64,000 nt of DNA from Aldehydirespirator sp965220345 (GCA_965220345.1 OZ244822.1:62001-126000), one strand, 5' to 3'. Positions 54,523 to 63,928 are shown, counted from the stretch's first letter. Program-made: numbers and translations. The notes: generated by a model not told the origin, from the sequence alone.

Positions 54523-55469
54523 GCGGTTTCGGGAGCCGAATCATCGAAAAGGTCTTCTAGCGTGCGTCGCCGTGCCTCGAGTCGCCGCAGCCGTGCTCCT
54601 GCTGCAGCAACCGAGTCACGAGCATGGTCGCACAGTTCTGCAAGATCGGCACCGCGCACGGCCAAAACAGCCGCATCACGGCGTACATCAAGGCCAGCAG
54701 CCATCAAAGCAGCCTCAACTGCGTCTATCGACCCCGAAGGCTCGGCCACATCAACCAGCTCTAGCGTGATCCCGTCACCGGTGCCGACTAGTTCGCTGAT
54801 TGGTCCGCAGGCAACCAGCCGACCAGCGTCCAAAGCGACGATGTTGTCACAGACTCGTTCCACTTCTTCGAGTTGATGAGACGAAAGCACCACATCAATT
54901 GAGAAGTCTTTGCTGATCCTGCCTATGAGTGTCAGCATTTCGCTGCGTTGCACTGGGTCAAGTCCGTCAGTTGGTTCATCCAGCAGAACCAATTTCGGGT
55001 CTGATGCGATGGCTTGAGCGAGTTTCACTCTTTGTCGCCGACCGGTGGACATAGTGCCCAAAGTGCGCTGACGTTCTTCGCCGAGACCAACCAGCCATAG
55101 TGTGTCAGATGCCCGGGTGCGGGCTTCGCCGCGGGGCAGGCCTTGCACTTCAGCCATGTGTCGCACGAAATCCACGGCACGCATCTCGTCGGGTAACACG
55201 TTGCGTTCGGGCGCAAAACCGATCATTGCTCTGAGGCGATGACCGTTGCGTTGCGGGTCTATCCCTAGAACTGTCAACGATCCCTCGGTCGGTTTTCGCA
55301 ATCCCAGCATGGCGCTGATTAGGGTGGTCTTACCTGCGCCGTTGGCACCCACCAGCCCGGTCACGCCAGGCTGCATCTGCAAGTCAAGGCCGTCAAGGGC
55401 AACGGTCTGACCGAAACGCTGAGTCAGCCCCTTGGTTTTTACCATCTCTACGGTCTCCACCATCTCCAC
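54519..55469 (-). CDS. ABC-2 exporter ATPase, first pair
   Basis: 316 residues. Walker A GANGAGKT, signature LGTMSTGRRQRVKLAQAI (degenerate LSGGQ), Walker B LVLLDEPTDGLDP and the switch His LSSHQLEEV are present. The start region repeats a short MVETVEM-type motif and three in-frame starts exist (GTG 55469, ATG 55463, ATG 55445); the last has a GGAG nine bases upstream. It heads the four-gene exporter cluster. The C-terminal helical tail is Arg-rich. Confidence 0.85.
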   Translation of the reverse strand: MEMVETVEMVKTKGLTQRFGQTVALDGLDLQMQPGVTGLVGANGAGKTTLISAMLGLRKPTEGSLTVLGIDPQRNGHRLRAMIGFAPERNVLPDEMRAVDFVRHMAEVQGLPRGEARTRASDTLWLVGLGEERQRTLGTMSTGRRQRVKLAQAIASDPKLVLLDEPTDGLDPVQRSEMLTLIGRISKDFSIDVVLSSHQLEEVERVCDNIVALDAGRLVACGPISELVGTGDGITLELVDVAEPSGSIDAVEAALMAAGLDVRRDAAVLAVRGADLAELCDHARDSVAAAGARLRRLEARRRTLEDLFDDSAPETA

Positions 55470-55542
55470 AGTCCAAGCTTACGGTCTCTGGCACCTGAGT
55501 TCCGTGCTCTGGCTTCAAGCTGGTTCTGCTAGGTTCAGCTAG

Positions 55543-55890
55543 TCACAAATCAAGATGCAAACGGATGGCATCGTCAATCTGAGCCATCAGATGCAGCGGC
55601 ACATAGCCGATCGGTGCGCCGAGTCGTCCGAACGCTACCGACCTGATCTGCTCAGCTTGAGCCTTAGAGTCAATGTTGAGCCCGGTCTCCGCGGAGGGCA
55701 GCAGCACCTGAAAAGGATGCACAAGATCAATGTTCGAAGTGACCGGAACGACGGTCACAACACCGCGCCCCAAACGCTGTGTTGTGGCATTGGCAGCGTC
55801 ATTGCTGACCACCACCACAGGACGCGTTCCAGCAGCTTCTGATCCCGCCACAGGATCCAGATGAACAACTCGCAGTTCGCCTCGCCGCAT
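55543..55890 (-). CDS. mazF: MazF-like endoribonuclease toxin
   Basis: 115 residues of the MazF/PemK fold: RRGELRVVHLDPVAGSEAAG, then TRPVVVVSNDAAN, VVTVVPVTSN and LNIDSKAQAEQIRSVAFGRL. The conserved Arg of GTRPVVVVSN and the Thr of VVPVTSN are the usual catalytic pair. It cleaves mRNA at short motifs in this family. It follows its antitoxin by seven bases. Length and motifs are complete. Confidence 0.88.
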   Translation of the reverse strand: MRRGELRVVHLDPVAGSEAAGTRPVVVVSNDAANATTQRLGRGVVTVVPVTSNIDLVHPFQVLLPSAETGLNIDSKAQAEQIRSVAFGRLGAPIGYVPLHLMAQIDDAIRLHLDL

Positions 55891-55897
55891 CAGCCGT

Positions 55898-56125
55898 CTA
55901 CCGGCTGCTTGTCAGACCGTCCGATACTACGGCATCCCAGACGCAGCCGTCGCCGCTGTCTTCCCATTCAGTGAATGCAGCCTCGTAGTGCTTTGACAGA
56001 TCCGAGGCCCGCAATAAACGGATTGACCTTTGCAGGACAGCCGACCGCGAGGCCATGCCATGCGACTGTGCATAATCGTCCAGAAAGGCGACATCGCTGT
56101 CTGGAATGCTCACGCTCACTTTCAT
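55898..56125 (-). CDS. mazE: MazE-like ribbon-helix-helix antitoxin
   Basis: 75 residues. The N-terminus KVSVSIPDSDVAFLDDYAQS and MASRSAVLQRSIRLLRAS form a ribbon-helix-helix domain. The C-terminal LSKHYEAAFTEWEDS segment followed by CVWDAVVSDGL is typical of actinobacterial MazE antitoxins that insert into MazF. It is the first gene of the pair, seven bases before mazF. It likely represses its own promoter. Confidence 0.82.
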   Translation of the reverse strand: MKVSVSIPDSDVAFLDDYAQSHGMASRSAVLQRSIRLLRASDLSKHYEAAFTEWEDSGDGCVWDAVVSDGLTSSR

Positions 56126-56257
56126 ACCGCAATACTACTCAGGTACTACCCCAGTAGCTACCTGCTTCATGCGAAACCGGTAGAAGGTTTATCCAGCATT
56201 TCTTAAGCATTTTTAAGATATTAGAATGTTTTGATGTGCTTTGTCACACCCTGTATC

Positions 56258-56263
56258 TATACT
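56258..56263 (+). promoter_or_regulatory. -10 element of the DUF222 gene
   Basis: TATACT ends seven bases before ATG 56271, so the transcript would be leaderless. No -35 at a normal distance is obvious. Confidence 0.45.
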
Positions 56264-56270
56264 GCTGTTT

Positions 56271-57902
56271 ATGATTATCGAGATCACCCGACGGGCTGAA
56301 GCCGCAGCTAATGAACTGCTTGCTGCTGTTGATGCTGGGACTGTGACCTGTGATGAACTTCGTGAAGTGCTGCGAGTCACCCGTTCTGTGGCGGCTGCGG
56401 TCACGGCTGTGCAAACTGCGGCGGCAGAGCAGATCGCACGGCGGGAACGTCACGGAGACGGAGGTGCTGAAGTGCTGGCTTCGGTTGGCGGGTTAGCGCA
56501 ACGTGATGCTCGTGACCGTGTCAAGGTCGCTCAGGTTGTGCGTCAAGTTCCTGAACTGCATGAAGCAGTGCAATCTGGGGACGTGTCGCAAGCTAACGCG
56601 CGTCGGCTCGCGGCTGTGATCACAAAGACCGGTTCAGATGCTGTAGCTGCTGACAGTGGCTTGCTGCGGGATGCTCAATCAATGCGCCCCGAGCAGTTTG
56701 TTGGCGCAGCGAATCGTTGGATCGCCGCTCAACAAAACGACAACGGAGCCTCCCAGCACGCTGCACAACGCGCTAAGCGTTACCTCAAGTTCTATGACAC
56801 GCCCGAGGGAATGGTTGCTTTGCATGGCGAATTCGACAAGATCACTGGGCAGCGGCTGCATAACCGGTTACGTCAAACCGCTGCACGAATGTTTACTGCT
56901 GATAAGCAACTCCCTGAACCTCAACGCCGTAAGTTCCCGCAATGCATGGCAGATGCATTACAGCACTACACCACCCACACTGACAGCCTCAGCACTGACC
57001 GCCGACGCTACACCAGCCATGGCAGCGGCAACGAAAACAGTCAAACCGGCAGCCGCAATATGAACACCAGCACCGGCAACTCCAGCAGCGACCACAAAGA
57101 TGGAGGAGATAGCGGTGACGAGGCCTGCATCCAAACTGGAGTTACCAACGCTGCCACAGATGCCGAGCTAGTTGCACCGTCTGGCGATGTCAGCGGTGGC
57201 TGGCAGGCTGATATCACCGTGCTGGCTCGCGTGGATGACACCACCCGAGACCTGATCTACGAACTCTCAGACGGATCACGGCTACCACCCGCTGTAGTTG
57301 AAGAACTGACCTGCAACTCACGGCTCACGTCACTGATCTATGACCGTTGCGGGGATGCCCTGTGGCGCACCCGATCACGCCGCACAGTCACCGAAACACA
57401 ATGGCAAGCCCTACTTGCTATTTACGGCGGCTGCTTCCACTGCGGTGCTGCCCCCAACATGTGTCAAGCACATCACATCACCCCCTACTCACAAGGAGGA
57501 GCCACCAGCCTCGACAATCTCATCATGGTCTGCTGGAACTGTCACCACAGAATCCATCACGACAACTGGCAAATCCACGAACACCCCGACGGCCACCACA
57601 CCCTGCACCCACCGTCGCACACCAATGAGCCCCGCTACGGGCCAGCCCACGCCGAAGACTGGCCCGAAGCGCCAGAGCTACCCCACCAAACCCGAAAAAG
57701 CCAAAATCGAAGAGATCAAACTCGAAAAAGTCGAAAAGACCGAAACCTAAGCGGTCGAAACCGAAGAGGCCAGGCTCAAAAAAGAGGCCGAGACCGAAGC
57801 AGCAGCCAAAACGCCAGCCAAGCCAGAGCTAGATACCCAGCCACCAATCAAGAAGAAAGGAGCAACAAAGCCAGAGACCCTACCCCAGCAACACTGTGGT
57901 GA
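56271..57902 (+). CDS. DUF222/13E12-type HNH endonuclease-like protein
   Basis: 543 residues. The N-terminal helical DUF222 domain (~1-220) begins MIIEITRRAEAAANELLAAV and contains LASVGGLAQRDARDRVKVA. A Ser/Asn/Thr/Gly-rich spacer lies at ~235-290. The HNH domain has CFHCGAAPNMCQAHHITP and LDNLIMVCWNCHHRIHHDNW, with two CxxC zinc pairs and the HH...N...H set intact. The last ~90 residues are a basic Arg/Lys/Gln tail. DUF222 proteins are abundant and often multicopy in actinobacteria; their biological role is not settled. ATG 56271 is chosen over TTG 56241. Confidence 0.83.
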   Translation: MIIEITRRAEAAANELLAAVDAGTVTCDELREVLRVTRSVAAAVTAVQTAAAEQIARRERHGDGGAEVLASVGGLAQRDARDRVKVAQVVRQVPELHEAVQSGDVSQANARRLAAVITKTGSDAVAADSGLLRDAQSMRPEQFVGAANRWIAAQQNDNGASQHAAQRAKRYLKFYDTPEGMVALHGEFDKITGQRLHNRLRQTAARMFTADKQLPEPQRRKFPQCMADALQHYTTHTDSLSTDRRRYTSHGSGNENSQTGSRNMNTSTGNSSSDHKDGGDSGDEACIQTGVTNAATDAELVAPSGDVSGGWQADITVLARVDDTTRDLIYELSDGSRLPPAVVEELTCNSRLTSLIYDRCGDALWRTRSRRTVTETQWQALLAIYGGCFHCGAAPNMCQAHHITPYSQGGATSLDNLIMVCWNCHHRIHHDNWQIHEHPDGHHTLHPPSHTNEPRYGPAHAEDWPEAPELPHQTRKSQNRRDQTRKSRKDRNLSGRNRRGQAQKRGRDRSSSQNASQARARYPATNQEERSNKARDPTPATLW

Positions 57903-58027
57903 AGAAGGTATCCCATCACGGACAACTACACAAAACCAGCAGTTCTGGCTGCCTGGCAGTAAAGCCACTGCACGGCTAACGCCGCTGACTGAACTACCCG
58001 CGGCTATCGGATTAACCCCAAACGGAT

Positions 58028-59864
58028 TTAGGTAGGCGGAAAGTCCTCAGGCTCATCTTCGTATAACACCAGATCTTGATTATTGTCGCCCTCGTCATCG
58101 TCAATATGCGGTCGTTTCCCCATAGCCGAGCCGATTAGATCTAGGAGACATTGCTTGCGAGCATCAAAGAACGCCTCGAAGTTATCAGACCTAAGAGTTG
58201 CCGGATCAATGTAGTGACTTTCGAGAATCTGATCAAGTCGGGTTGCGGATACTCTTGCTTGCCTCGCAAGGATCGGTAAGTACTCGCTTGGAGGTCGTCC
58301 GCCAATACTGCGATTAGTGTCGAAAGAGATAGCGGTCTTATTGATAATGCTGTCACGCCGTGCTGCATCAACACCATGGTTTTCACACCACAACCTAGGG
58401 AATATGTGGTGAATATCCATCCGGTAATCAAAGAACGACGCTAGCGATACGGGTTTACGCTTGCGCCAATCTAGGCAGCCCGCACGCATCAACAGCGCGT
58501 AGATGCCCTTGTAGGCGGCCGAATTACGTGTGCGCAGCGTCAATAATCGCGAGGAGTTGAAACTCGCTGCGGTGATCGTGTCTGGAAGTGGCCCGTCGTT
58601 CCTAAGCCATTCAACAACCTGTTCAAGGTCACGAGCGAAACGGGTCTCAATAGCACCACCATACATCTCGCCAAGCACGCCACTCCAGTACCACTGGCGG
58701 ATTCGATTATAATTACCGTGGTTATCCGTCTCATCGCCAAGCGTTGCGCGAATCGCTGCAAGAGGAACGAGTTGCGTGCGATACGGAAGATCTGCTGCGG
58801 TGAAAATACCTTCTTGAGCAAGAAACTTCGCTGACCAGTCGAAGCCCTCTTCGGCAGCGCTAGCGAAATTTTTGTAGTCGTGGAGACTCAGTCTCAGAAT
58901 GTTCCTGCGTTTGCATGACACTCCTGGGGTATCACTCTTGTCGCCAGACCATGCAAGTTGTCGATCATGCGTAGCGAGCAGAGTCACTGCCTGGAGGAAG
59001 TCGCTGCTCTCAAGGCTGTCGTTAACCTTTCGGTGACGAAGGCGACTCTCGCGCTCCTTCCAATCATCCTTCAGGCGAAAGTTGTCCGAAGCATAAGTAG
59101 CTGTGAGGAGTTCAAAGACGTTAAGAGGCACGCCTCCAGTGTTAACTTTCTCGAAGACGGTGCAGACCGCTTCTTTTGGTGTCTCCTTGGTGAGCACGTT
59201 CACAGGAACCATGTAGTCAGTGAAGTTGGCAAGTACCTGCTGCTGAAACCGATTCCACCTATCGAACCTTTCAGCGATGGCTCCCTGATCCAACTTGACG
59301 AAGCAGGCCATCCACTCGTTCGTGCGAGCCAAGTCGAATACACCCGACAGAGGAAACATCTCGGCCTGGCACTCGGCATCAAGAGTCGAGAGATCAAGTT
59401 CAACTGTTCGACCGAAATTCCCGCGAATGATGCGATCCTCAGGGACAGACACAAGCGCTTCTTCACGGTCACCGGGATCATCAAGCGCCTTTTGCATGTC
59501 AAGGTAGTACCAACGCTTAAGACGCTTTCTGCGTCCGTCGCTCGTATCTACCGGCTGATCCGATCGAGCGCTTGGAAAAAGGAGGTCATGCGCTGCTGGC
59601 CATCAAGAAGTAGTCGCTCGGGCTCATTAGCAACAGTTTTCTCCGCTCCAGACAAAGGTTTGGGCGCGAAATTGACTTCGTCCCCCCAACCTCAAGCATC
59701 ATCAGCACTCCAACAGGATGACCCAGGGAAACCGAGGCAAGCAGTCCCGCTATACGATAATCGTCCCACTTCCACTATCGCTGGAAGTCTGGCAGTTGGA
59801 TCTTTCCTGTGCCAGCACCCTTCATCAGATCAGCCAACTTGTAGTCAGGGCTCTCGAATGGCAC
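58028..59864 (-). pseudogene. Inactivated DUF262/HNH (GmrSD-like) gene
   Basis: Homology starts at GTG 59864 (GAGAGG upstream) with VPFESPDYKLADLMKGAG and KIQLPDFQR, where the family has a Gly/Trp-type residue next; here TAG (59777-59775) interrupts it. A shift occurs in the six-G run at 59682-59687; beyond it GDEVNFAPKPLSGAEK and LLLDGQQRMTS follow in another frame. A further one-base shift occurs near 59560. After that the frame from 59497 to 58028 is open: VFEKVNTGGVPLNVFELL, then the HNH end MDIHHIFPRLW. The DUF262 GQQR motif and the HNH are recognisable, but no complete protein can be made. Confidence 0.8.
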
Positions 59865-60050
59865 GATGAACCTCTCAAATAACCTCTAAAAGCGCGAACA
59901 CGACGTGCTCATTGTGAGCTGCCATGTAGGCTACCCACTGGGATTGAACGCTTCAACGTGCTGCCTTGTCCGCTTCGGTAACCACAATTGCTGCCAGTAT
60001 CTGTTCATCCTCGATTTATCCGTGTCGCCGTTTGGTTCGTGGCTCTTCAG

Positions 60051-60590
60051 TTACGGAGGTAGTAGTCCTTGCTCGTCGGCCCATGCGAACAGCTCAATGC
60101 CACGGGTAGGTAGCCGCATGCCCGTATCTCTTAGTTCATCCACGAGTTGCTCTGCACCAGAACGATCAATTTCACCTATTCGGATTCCTTGAACTATCAG
60201 CCACAGTGACCCATGAGCAATGATGCCATCGCGTTGTGCTATTCGACTCGCCGCTCTCTCATCAATGATCGCAACACCCCCATGAACCTTCGCCAACGCC
60301 AACACAGCAGACTCACCAAGGTTCTCCGATATACCACCACCCAGCTGTGTCTTATACCGAGCAAATGCCGCCAGCTCGTGGTCCTCGATGAGTTTGAGGG
60401 ACTCCAGCCAGTCCGCTGTTAGCACCTCAACAAGATCTGTCATCGTCTCAGACCCTGCCTGCAGTTCATTCATAACCTCCGCTGGCGCAATGCACCGGTG
60501 AGAGCCCACAATCGCTTTAAGCGTTGCGAGTCTTCCAGCGCAGGCGAAGTTGCTCAGACATGTCGTATCGAAGATCAGCGGCAGGCCCAC
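60051..60590 (-). CDS. PIN-like (DUF3368-type) putative toxin
   Basis: 179 residues. The PIN fold is suggested by LPLIFDTTCLSNFACAGR (first Asp), ELAAFARYKTQLGGGISENL followed by GESAVLALAK (Glu), and VAIIDERAASRIAQRDGI (Asp). DUF3368-type proteins are small PIN-related nucleases found in toxin-antitoxin loci. GTG 60590 begins three bases after the stop of the Xre-ImmA gene, so the pair is one operon. The pairing of such proteins with a COG2856-type regulator has been noted in toxin-antitoxin surveys, which supports the call. Confidence 0.72.
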   Translation of the reverse strand: MGLPLIFDTTCLSNFACAGRLATLKAIVGSHRCIAPAEVMNELQAGSETMTDLVEVLTADWLESLKLIEDHELAAFARYKTQLGGGISENLGESAVLALAKVHGGVAIIDERAASRIAQRDGIIAHGSLWLIVQGIRIGEIDRSGAEQLVDELRDTGMRLPTRGIELFAWADEQGLLPP

Positions 60591-60593
60591 GGA

Positions 60594-61682
60594 TCACGCG
60601 AGCAGCTCGAACTCGCGTCTCCATGCATCAAGCGGTATCTCGTCTTGTACGGGCAACTCTCCAGGGTTGACGGTACCCCAAAGAAGTTCCGCGGCACGCG
60701 CCTGGGTGAGTTTGCCACGTCGGTATGCAGCGAGAACTCGCCTGCCGTAGAGCGGCGGGACACACGGCGGTTCAAGTTCAGCGACCCAATGCTCCCCCAA
60801 CTCAATGAAGTCCGCCCCAGTAGGCGGCTGATTCACGAGTTCCTCACGAGTTCCGGCATCAATAATTCCTGTGTTGCACATCTGGGCGCAGACTGCTGTC
60901 CAGCTCAGCCTATGGCGCACTGCCGCTGCCACAGCCACACGACGTGTATCGCTTTCAAACTCTGACCAAATCGCTTTGATAGCGCTCCGTGGTAGGAGCA
61001 AGTGAATTGCGAAGGCGTTGATCAGTTTCTCGTTTTCATCTCGAGGCGAGAGCCCTACTTCCGGCGCATAAGCATCTTGAAATACATGATGACCAAACTC
61101 ATGAGCCAGATTGAAGCGACGCCGGCCGGGTTCGAGAGCGCCATTGACGACAGCCACACCGACATCCTCCACCGCAACATAAGCAGCATCGCCACCCGAC
61201 TGTCCAAGATCAATTGAGAAGGAAAAAAGTCCAGCTCGCTCGGCGCACGCTTGTAGACCCAGTAAAGGTCCCTCGGGCAAACCAAGCGTGTTTCTCAACT
61301 CGGTGGCGGCTGCCTCGGCTGCCTCAACGCTCAAAGGCGGATCCAATGCAACTCTGGTGACCTGTGGAAGTTCACCCTCGGCAGAAAGAAAATCAATGTC
61401 CCGGGCAATCCGCTCAACCCGAGAGTCAAGAACCCTTGACCTGCCACCGACGGCAGGATCAGATCGGCGACTCACCACAGCTGAAGGAGAACTGCTAAAG
61501 AACCAGTCCACCGGCCGATCCAGCACCTCGGCGAACACCACTAGTTCATTCGCAGCAAGCCGCCTTGAGCCCGCCTCAATCTTGGCGATCACCGTCCGGC
61601 CGAGTCCAGTAGCAGCGGATACCTGCTCTTGTGTCAAACCGGCGAGTTGACGCGCTTCTGCGATCCTGCTGCTCAACTCCAT
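60594..61682 (-). CDS. Xre-family regulator with ImmA/IrrE metallopeptidase domain
   Basis: 362 residues from ATG 61682; the in-frame 61781 extension lies upstream of the promoter. The N-terminal Xre HTH (RIAEARQLAGLTQEQVSAAT, GLGRTVIAKIEAGSRRLAAN) is followed by an ImmA/IrrE (DUF955) peptidase domain with zinc motif LAHEFGHHVF and LINAFAIHLLLP. Such proteins sense stress and cleave a repressor, or act as antitoxins. Here it is the first gene before the PIN-like toxin, the layout of a toxin-antitoxin pair. The peptidase site is complete. Confidence 0.83.
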   Translation of the reverse strand: MELSSRIAEARQLAGLTQEQVSAATGLGRTVIAKIEAGSRRLAANELVVFAEVLDRPVDWFFSSSPSAVVSRRSDPAVGGRSRVLDSRVERIARDIDFLSAEGELPQVTRVALDPPLSVEAAEAAATELRNTLGLPEGPLLGLQACAERAGLFSFSIDLGQSGGDAAYVAVEDVGVAVVNGALEPGRRRFNLAHEFGHHVFQDAYAPEVGLSPRDENEKLINAFAIHLLLPRSAIKAIWSEFESDTRRVAVAAAVRHRLSWTAVCAQMCNTGIIDAGTREELVNQPPTGADFIELGEHWVAELEPPCVPPLYGRRVLAAYRRGKLTQARAAELLWGTVNPGELPVQDEIPLDAWRREFELLA

Positions 61683-61706
61683 GACACCGCACTCTAGCGT
61701 CGTGCG

Positions 61707-61715
61707 ATTATAGCA
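61707..61715 (-). promoter_or_regulatory. Extended -10 promoter of the Xre-ImmA/PIN operon
   Basis: TGCTATAAT: a consensus TATAAT (61712-61707) with the TGn extension, 24 bases before ATG 61682. No -35 at 17 bases, as expected for an extended -10. Confidence 0.7.
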
Positions 61716-61859
61716 CACAACTAACCGCTCCCCGCTCAAGGTTAGCTGCCACTTGTATTTCAGAAACTGAGCTGATTGCATCCCAAGAGCCCCGCTGCGA
61801 TAGCAATGAGGGGGAGGGCGCTACGCCGAGCGGCGGTGGGGACTATGCGAGTAGAGGTT

Positions 61860-63884
61860 CTATACCAACAGGGGGTCGGTTAGGATCTCTACTAGGGCGG
61901 GGCCTTGATGGTCTAGGGCTTCGGTGACTGCTTCGTCTAGTTGATCAACCGAGGTAACCCGCAAGCCGCGGGCACCGCATAGTTCGGCGAAAGCAGCAAA
62001 GTCAGGATTGTGCAGCGAGGTCTGCCACACATCAAACTCGGCGGCTCGCTGTTCTTTGGAGATTTTGCCGAGTTCGTTGTTGTTCAACAGCACATGGGTG
62101 ATGTCCATGCCGTATTTAGCTGCGGTGGTTAACTCCATGGCGTATTGACCGAAGCCGCCGTCACCTGAGACCGACACCACCGCCCGGCCAGCGTGCTCGG
62201 GGTGGCTTTGCGTGGCAGCCCAGCATCCCATGGCCGCAGGCAGCGCAAAACCGATCGAACCTAGATAGCCCGACATGAGCACTGCCTGGCTTCGGGTCTC
62301 GAAATAGCGTCCGAACGAGTAGGCATGATTGCCGACATCTACAGCCATGAGCGCGTCGGCTGGCACCAAACGGCTCAACGAATCGAACACTGATGCTGCG
62401 TTGAGACCCCTGCCAAGGTCATCACCGCGCCTCCGTGATTTCTCTTCACGCCATATGTCCCAGCGTTGCGCCACCTCAGATCGCAGGTCCTGGCATCGCC
62501 GATCCGCGGGAATCAACTGGGCTAGAGCGCGTGCCGCCACGCCGACATCAGCTAACACAGGGACATCTACTGCATGAAAACGACCCAATGCCATCGGGTC
62601 GAAATCGACCTGCACTATGGGCTTGTAGTCGGCTATCCCAGTGTGGTTAGCGAAAGACACCCCAAATGTCAACAACAAATCAGACTCGTTCATGAACCAG
62701 CTAGCGATAGGAGTGCCTGAACGACCCAGCACACCACAAGCCAACCCGTGACCATCACCGATAAGGCCTTTGCCTTTGAACGTGGTGGCCACAGGAGCGC
62801 CGATCTGCTCAGCGAGCGCCACGATGTCGCCCATTGCCGAGCGGGCACCGTGACCCACGATGATCAGCGGCCTGGTTGCACCAGCCACAGCATCCACCGC
62901 AGCGGCAAGAGCTTCAGCAGGCGGTTCAACCGCACGCGATCCTGTTCGTCCCTGAGGAGAACCAGGCGAGCCAGCGCTGCTTGCTGGAGCGGGAAGCACC
63001 TGCACTTCATCGGGTAACACCAGATGCGCCACGTCACGTTCAACAACAGCCGTCTTGCATGCCAGAGTCATCAACTCGGCATAGTTCGAGCCAGCCTGCA
63101 CAGTGGCCGAATATCTAGAAACATCAGCAAAGGCAGCGGACAGATCGGTGTCTTGGAAAGCGCCTCGGCCTCGCACCGCTGAGGGCACCTGACCCGACAC
63201 GGCCAGCACTGGTGCCCGGTCTGTCTTGGCATCGTAAAGCCCGGTCAACAGGTTGGTGGAGCCGGGGCCAGCAATAGCGAAGCAGCCCGCCAGCGAGCCG
63301 GTGAGCTTGCCGTAAGCGCACGCTGCGAACGCCGCCGCCCCTTCATGGCGCACACCGACGAAGGTCAACTCGCTGCGCCCTTCTGCGGCTCGTAAAGCGT
63401 CTGCGAAACCTAGGTTGGAATGACCCACCATGCCAAAGACATGCGTCACCCCCCAAGCGGTCATCGTTTCGACCAGCACATCGGACACAGTGCGAGCCCG
63501 CGGCTGCTGCACCGGCAAAGCAACATACACACCATCGGCGCGAACCTCGGTGCGATACGCAGCCGGGGCATCGCTAAAAGGCGGGGGCGGCTTCCCGTTC
63601 TTGGGCGAGTAGTCGTAACCATGCCACGGACAACGCAGCCAGCCACCCTCAATGGAGCCCTCTCCTAACGGGCCACCCTGATGAGGGCAGGCATTGCCGA
63701 CACAGCCATAGCCGCCTTCGGTGGTTCGGGTGACGCACAAGCTCTCATGGCCGACTGTCACCGTCGTTACCCGTCCCTCAGCCAGCTCGTTGAGCCCGAT
63801 TAGCTTGTGCCAAGCAAACTCGTCTTGCGGTAACGCCGGTTCAGCGACGCTCGGTGTTGCATCTGAATTGGGTGCCATAGCCAC
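61860..63884 (-). CDS. Rieske [2Fe-2S] domain fused to ThDP-dependent oxidase/decarboxylase
   Basis: 674 residues. Residues ~25-125 form a Rieske domain: NACPHQGGPLGEG (C66, H68) and LRCPWHGYDYS (C85, H88). From ~130 comes a full ThDP enzyme: the catalytic Glu at VRHEGAAAFAACAYGK (E181), the GPGSTNLLTGLYDA motif, a central domain, and the ThDP/Mg motif VSGDGGFGQYAMELT ending LLNNNELGKI. It resembles pyruvate oxidases and acetolactate synthase-like enzymes. Electrons might pass from ThDP intermediate to the cluster, which is inference. AAGGAG lies nine bases before ATG 63884. Confidence 0.85.
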   Translation of the reverse strand: MAMAPNSDATPSVAEPALPQDEFAWHKLIGLNELAEGRVTTVTVGHESLCVTRTTEGGYGCVGNACPHQGGPLGEGSIEGGWLRCPWHGYDYSPKNGKPPPPFSDAPAAYRTEVRADGVYVALPVQQPRARTVSDVLVETMTAWGVTHVFGMVGHSNLGFADALRAAEGRSELTFVGVRHEGAAAFAACAYGKLTGSLAGCFAIAGPGSTNLLTGLYDAKTDRAPVLAVSGQVPSAVRGRGAFQDTDLSAAFADVSRYSATVQAGSNYAELMTLACKTAVVERDVAHLVLPDEVQVLPAPASSAGSPGSPQGRTGSRAVEPPAEALAAAVDAVAGATRPLIIVGHGARSAMGDIVALAEQIGAPVATTFKGKGLIGDGHGLACGVLGRSGTPIASWFMNESDLLLTFGVSFANHTGIADYKPIVQVDFDPMALGRFHAVDVPVLADVGVAARALAQLIPADRRCQDLRSEVAQRWDIWREEKSRRRGDDLGRGLNAASVFDSLSRLVPADALMAVDVGNHAYSFGRYFETRSQAVLMSGYLGSIGFALPAAMGCWAATQSHPEHAGRAVVSVSGDGGFGQYAMELTTAAKYGMDITHVLLNNNELGKISKEQRAAEFDVWQTSLHNPDFAAFAELCGARGLRVTSVDQLDEAVTEALDHQGPALVEILTDPLLV

Positions 63885-63914
63885 TCACTCCTTTTGGGTC
63901 AATCATGCCTATAG

Positions 63915-63928
63915 TCAAACCAGTTTGA
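63915..63928. promoter_or_regulatory. 14-bp palindrome upstream of the Rieske-ThDP gene
   Basis: TCAAAC-TG-GTTTGA, perfect 6-bp arms, lies 31-44 bases before ATG 63884 and just upstream of CTATAGG, a possible -10. It may be an operator. Confidence 0.5.

Noticed and set aside
58958..59869. Long + strand open frame (303 codons)
   Set aside because: It is antisense to the DUF262 pseudogene and resembles no family; the minus strand carries clear family motifs.
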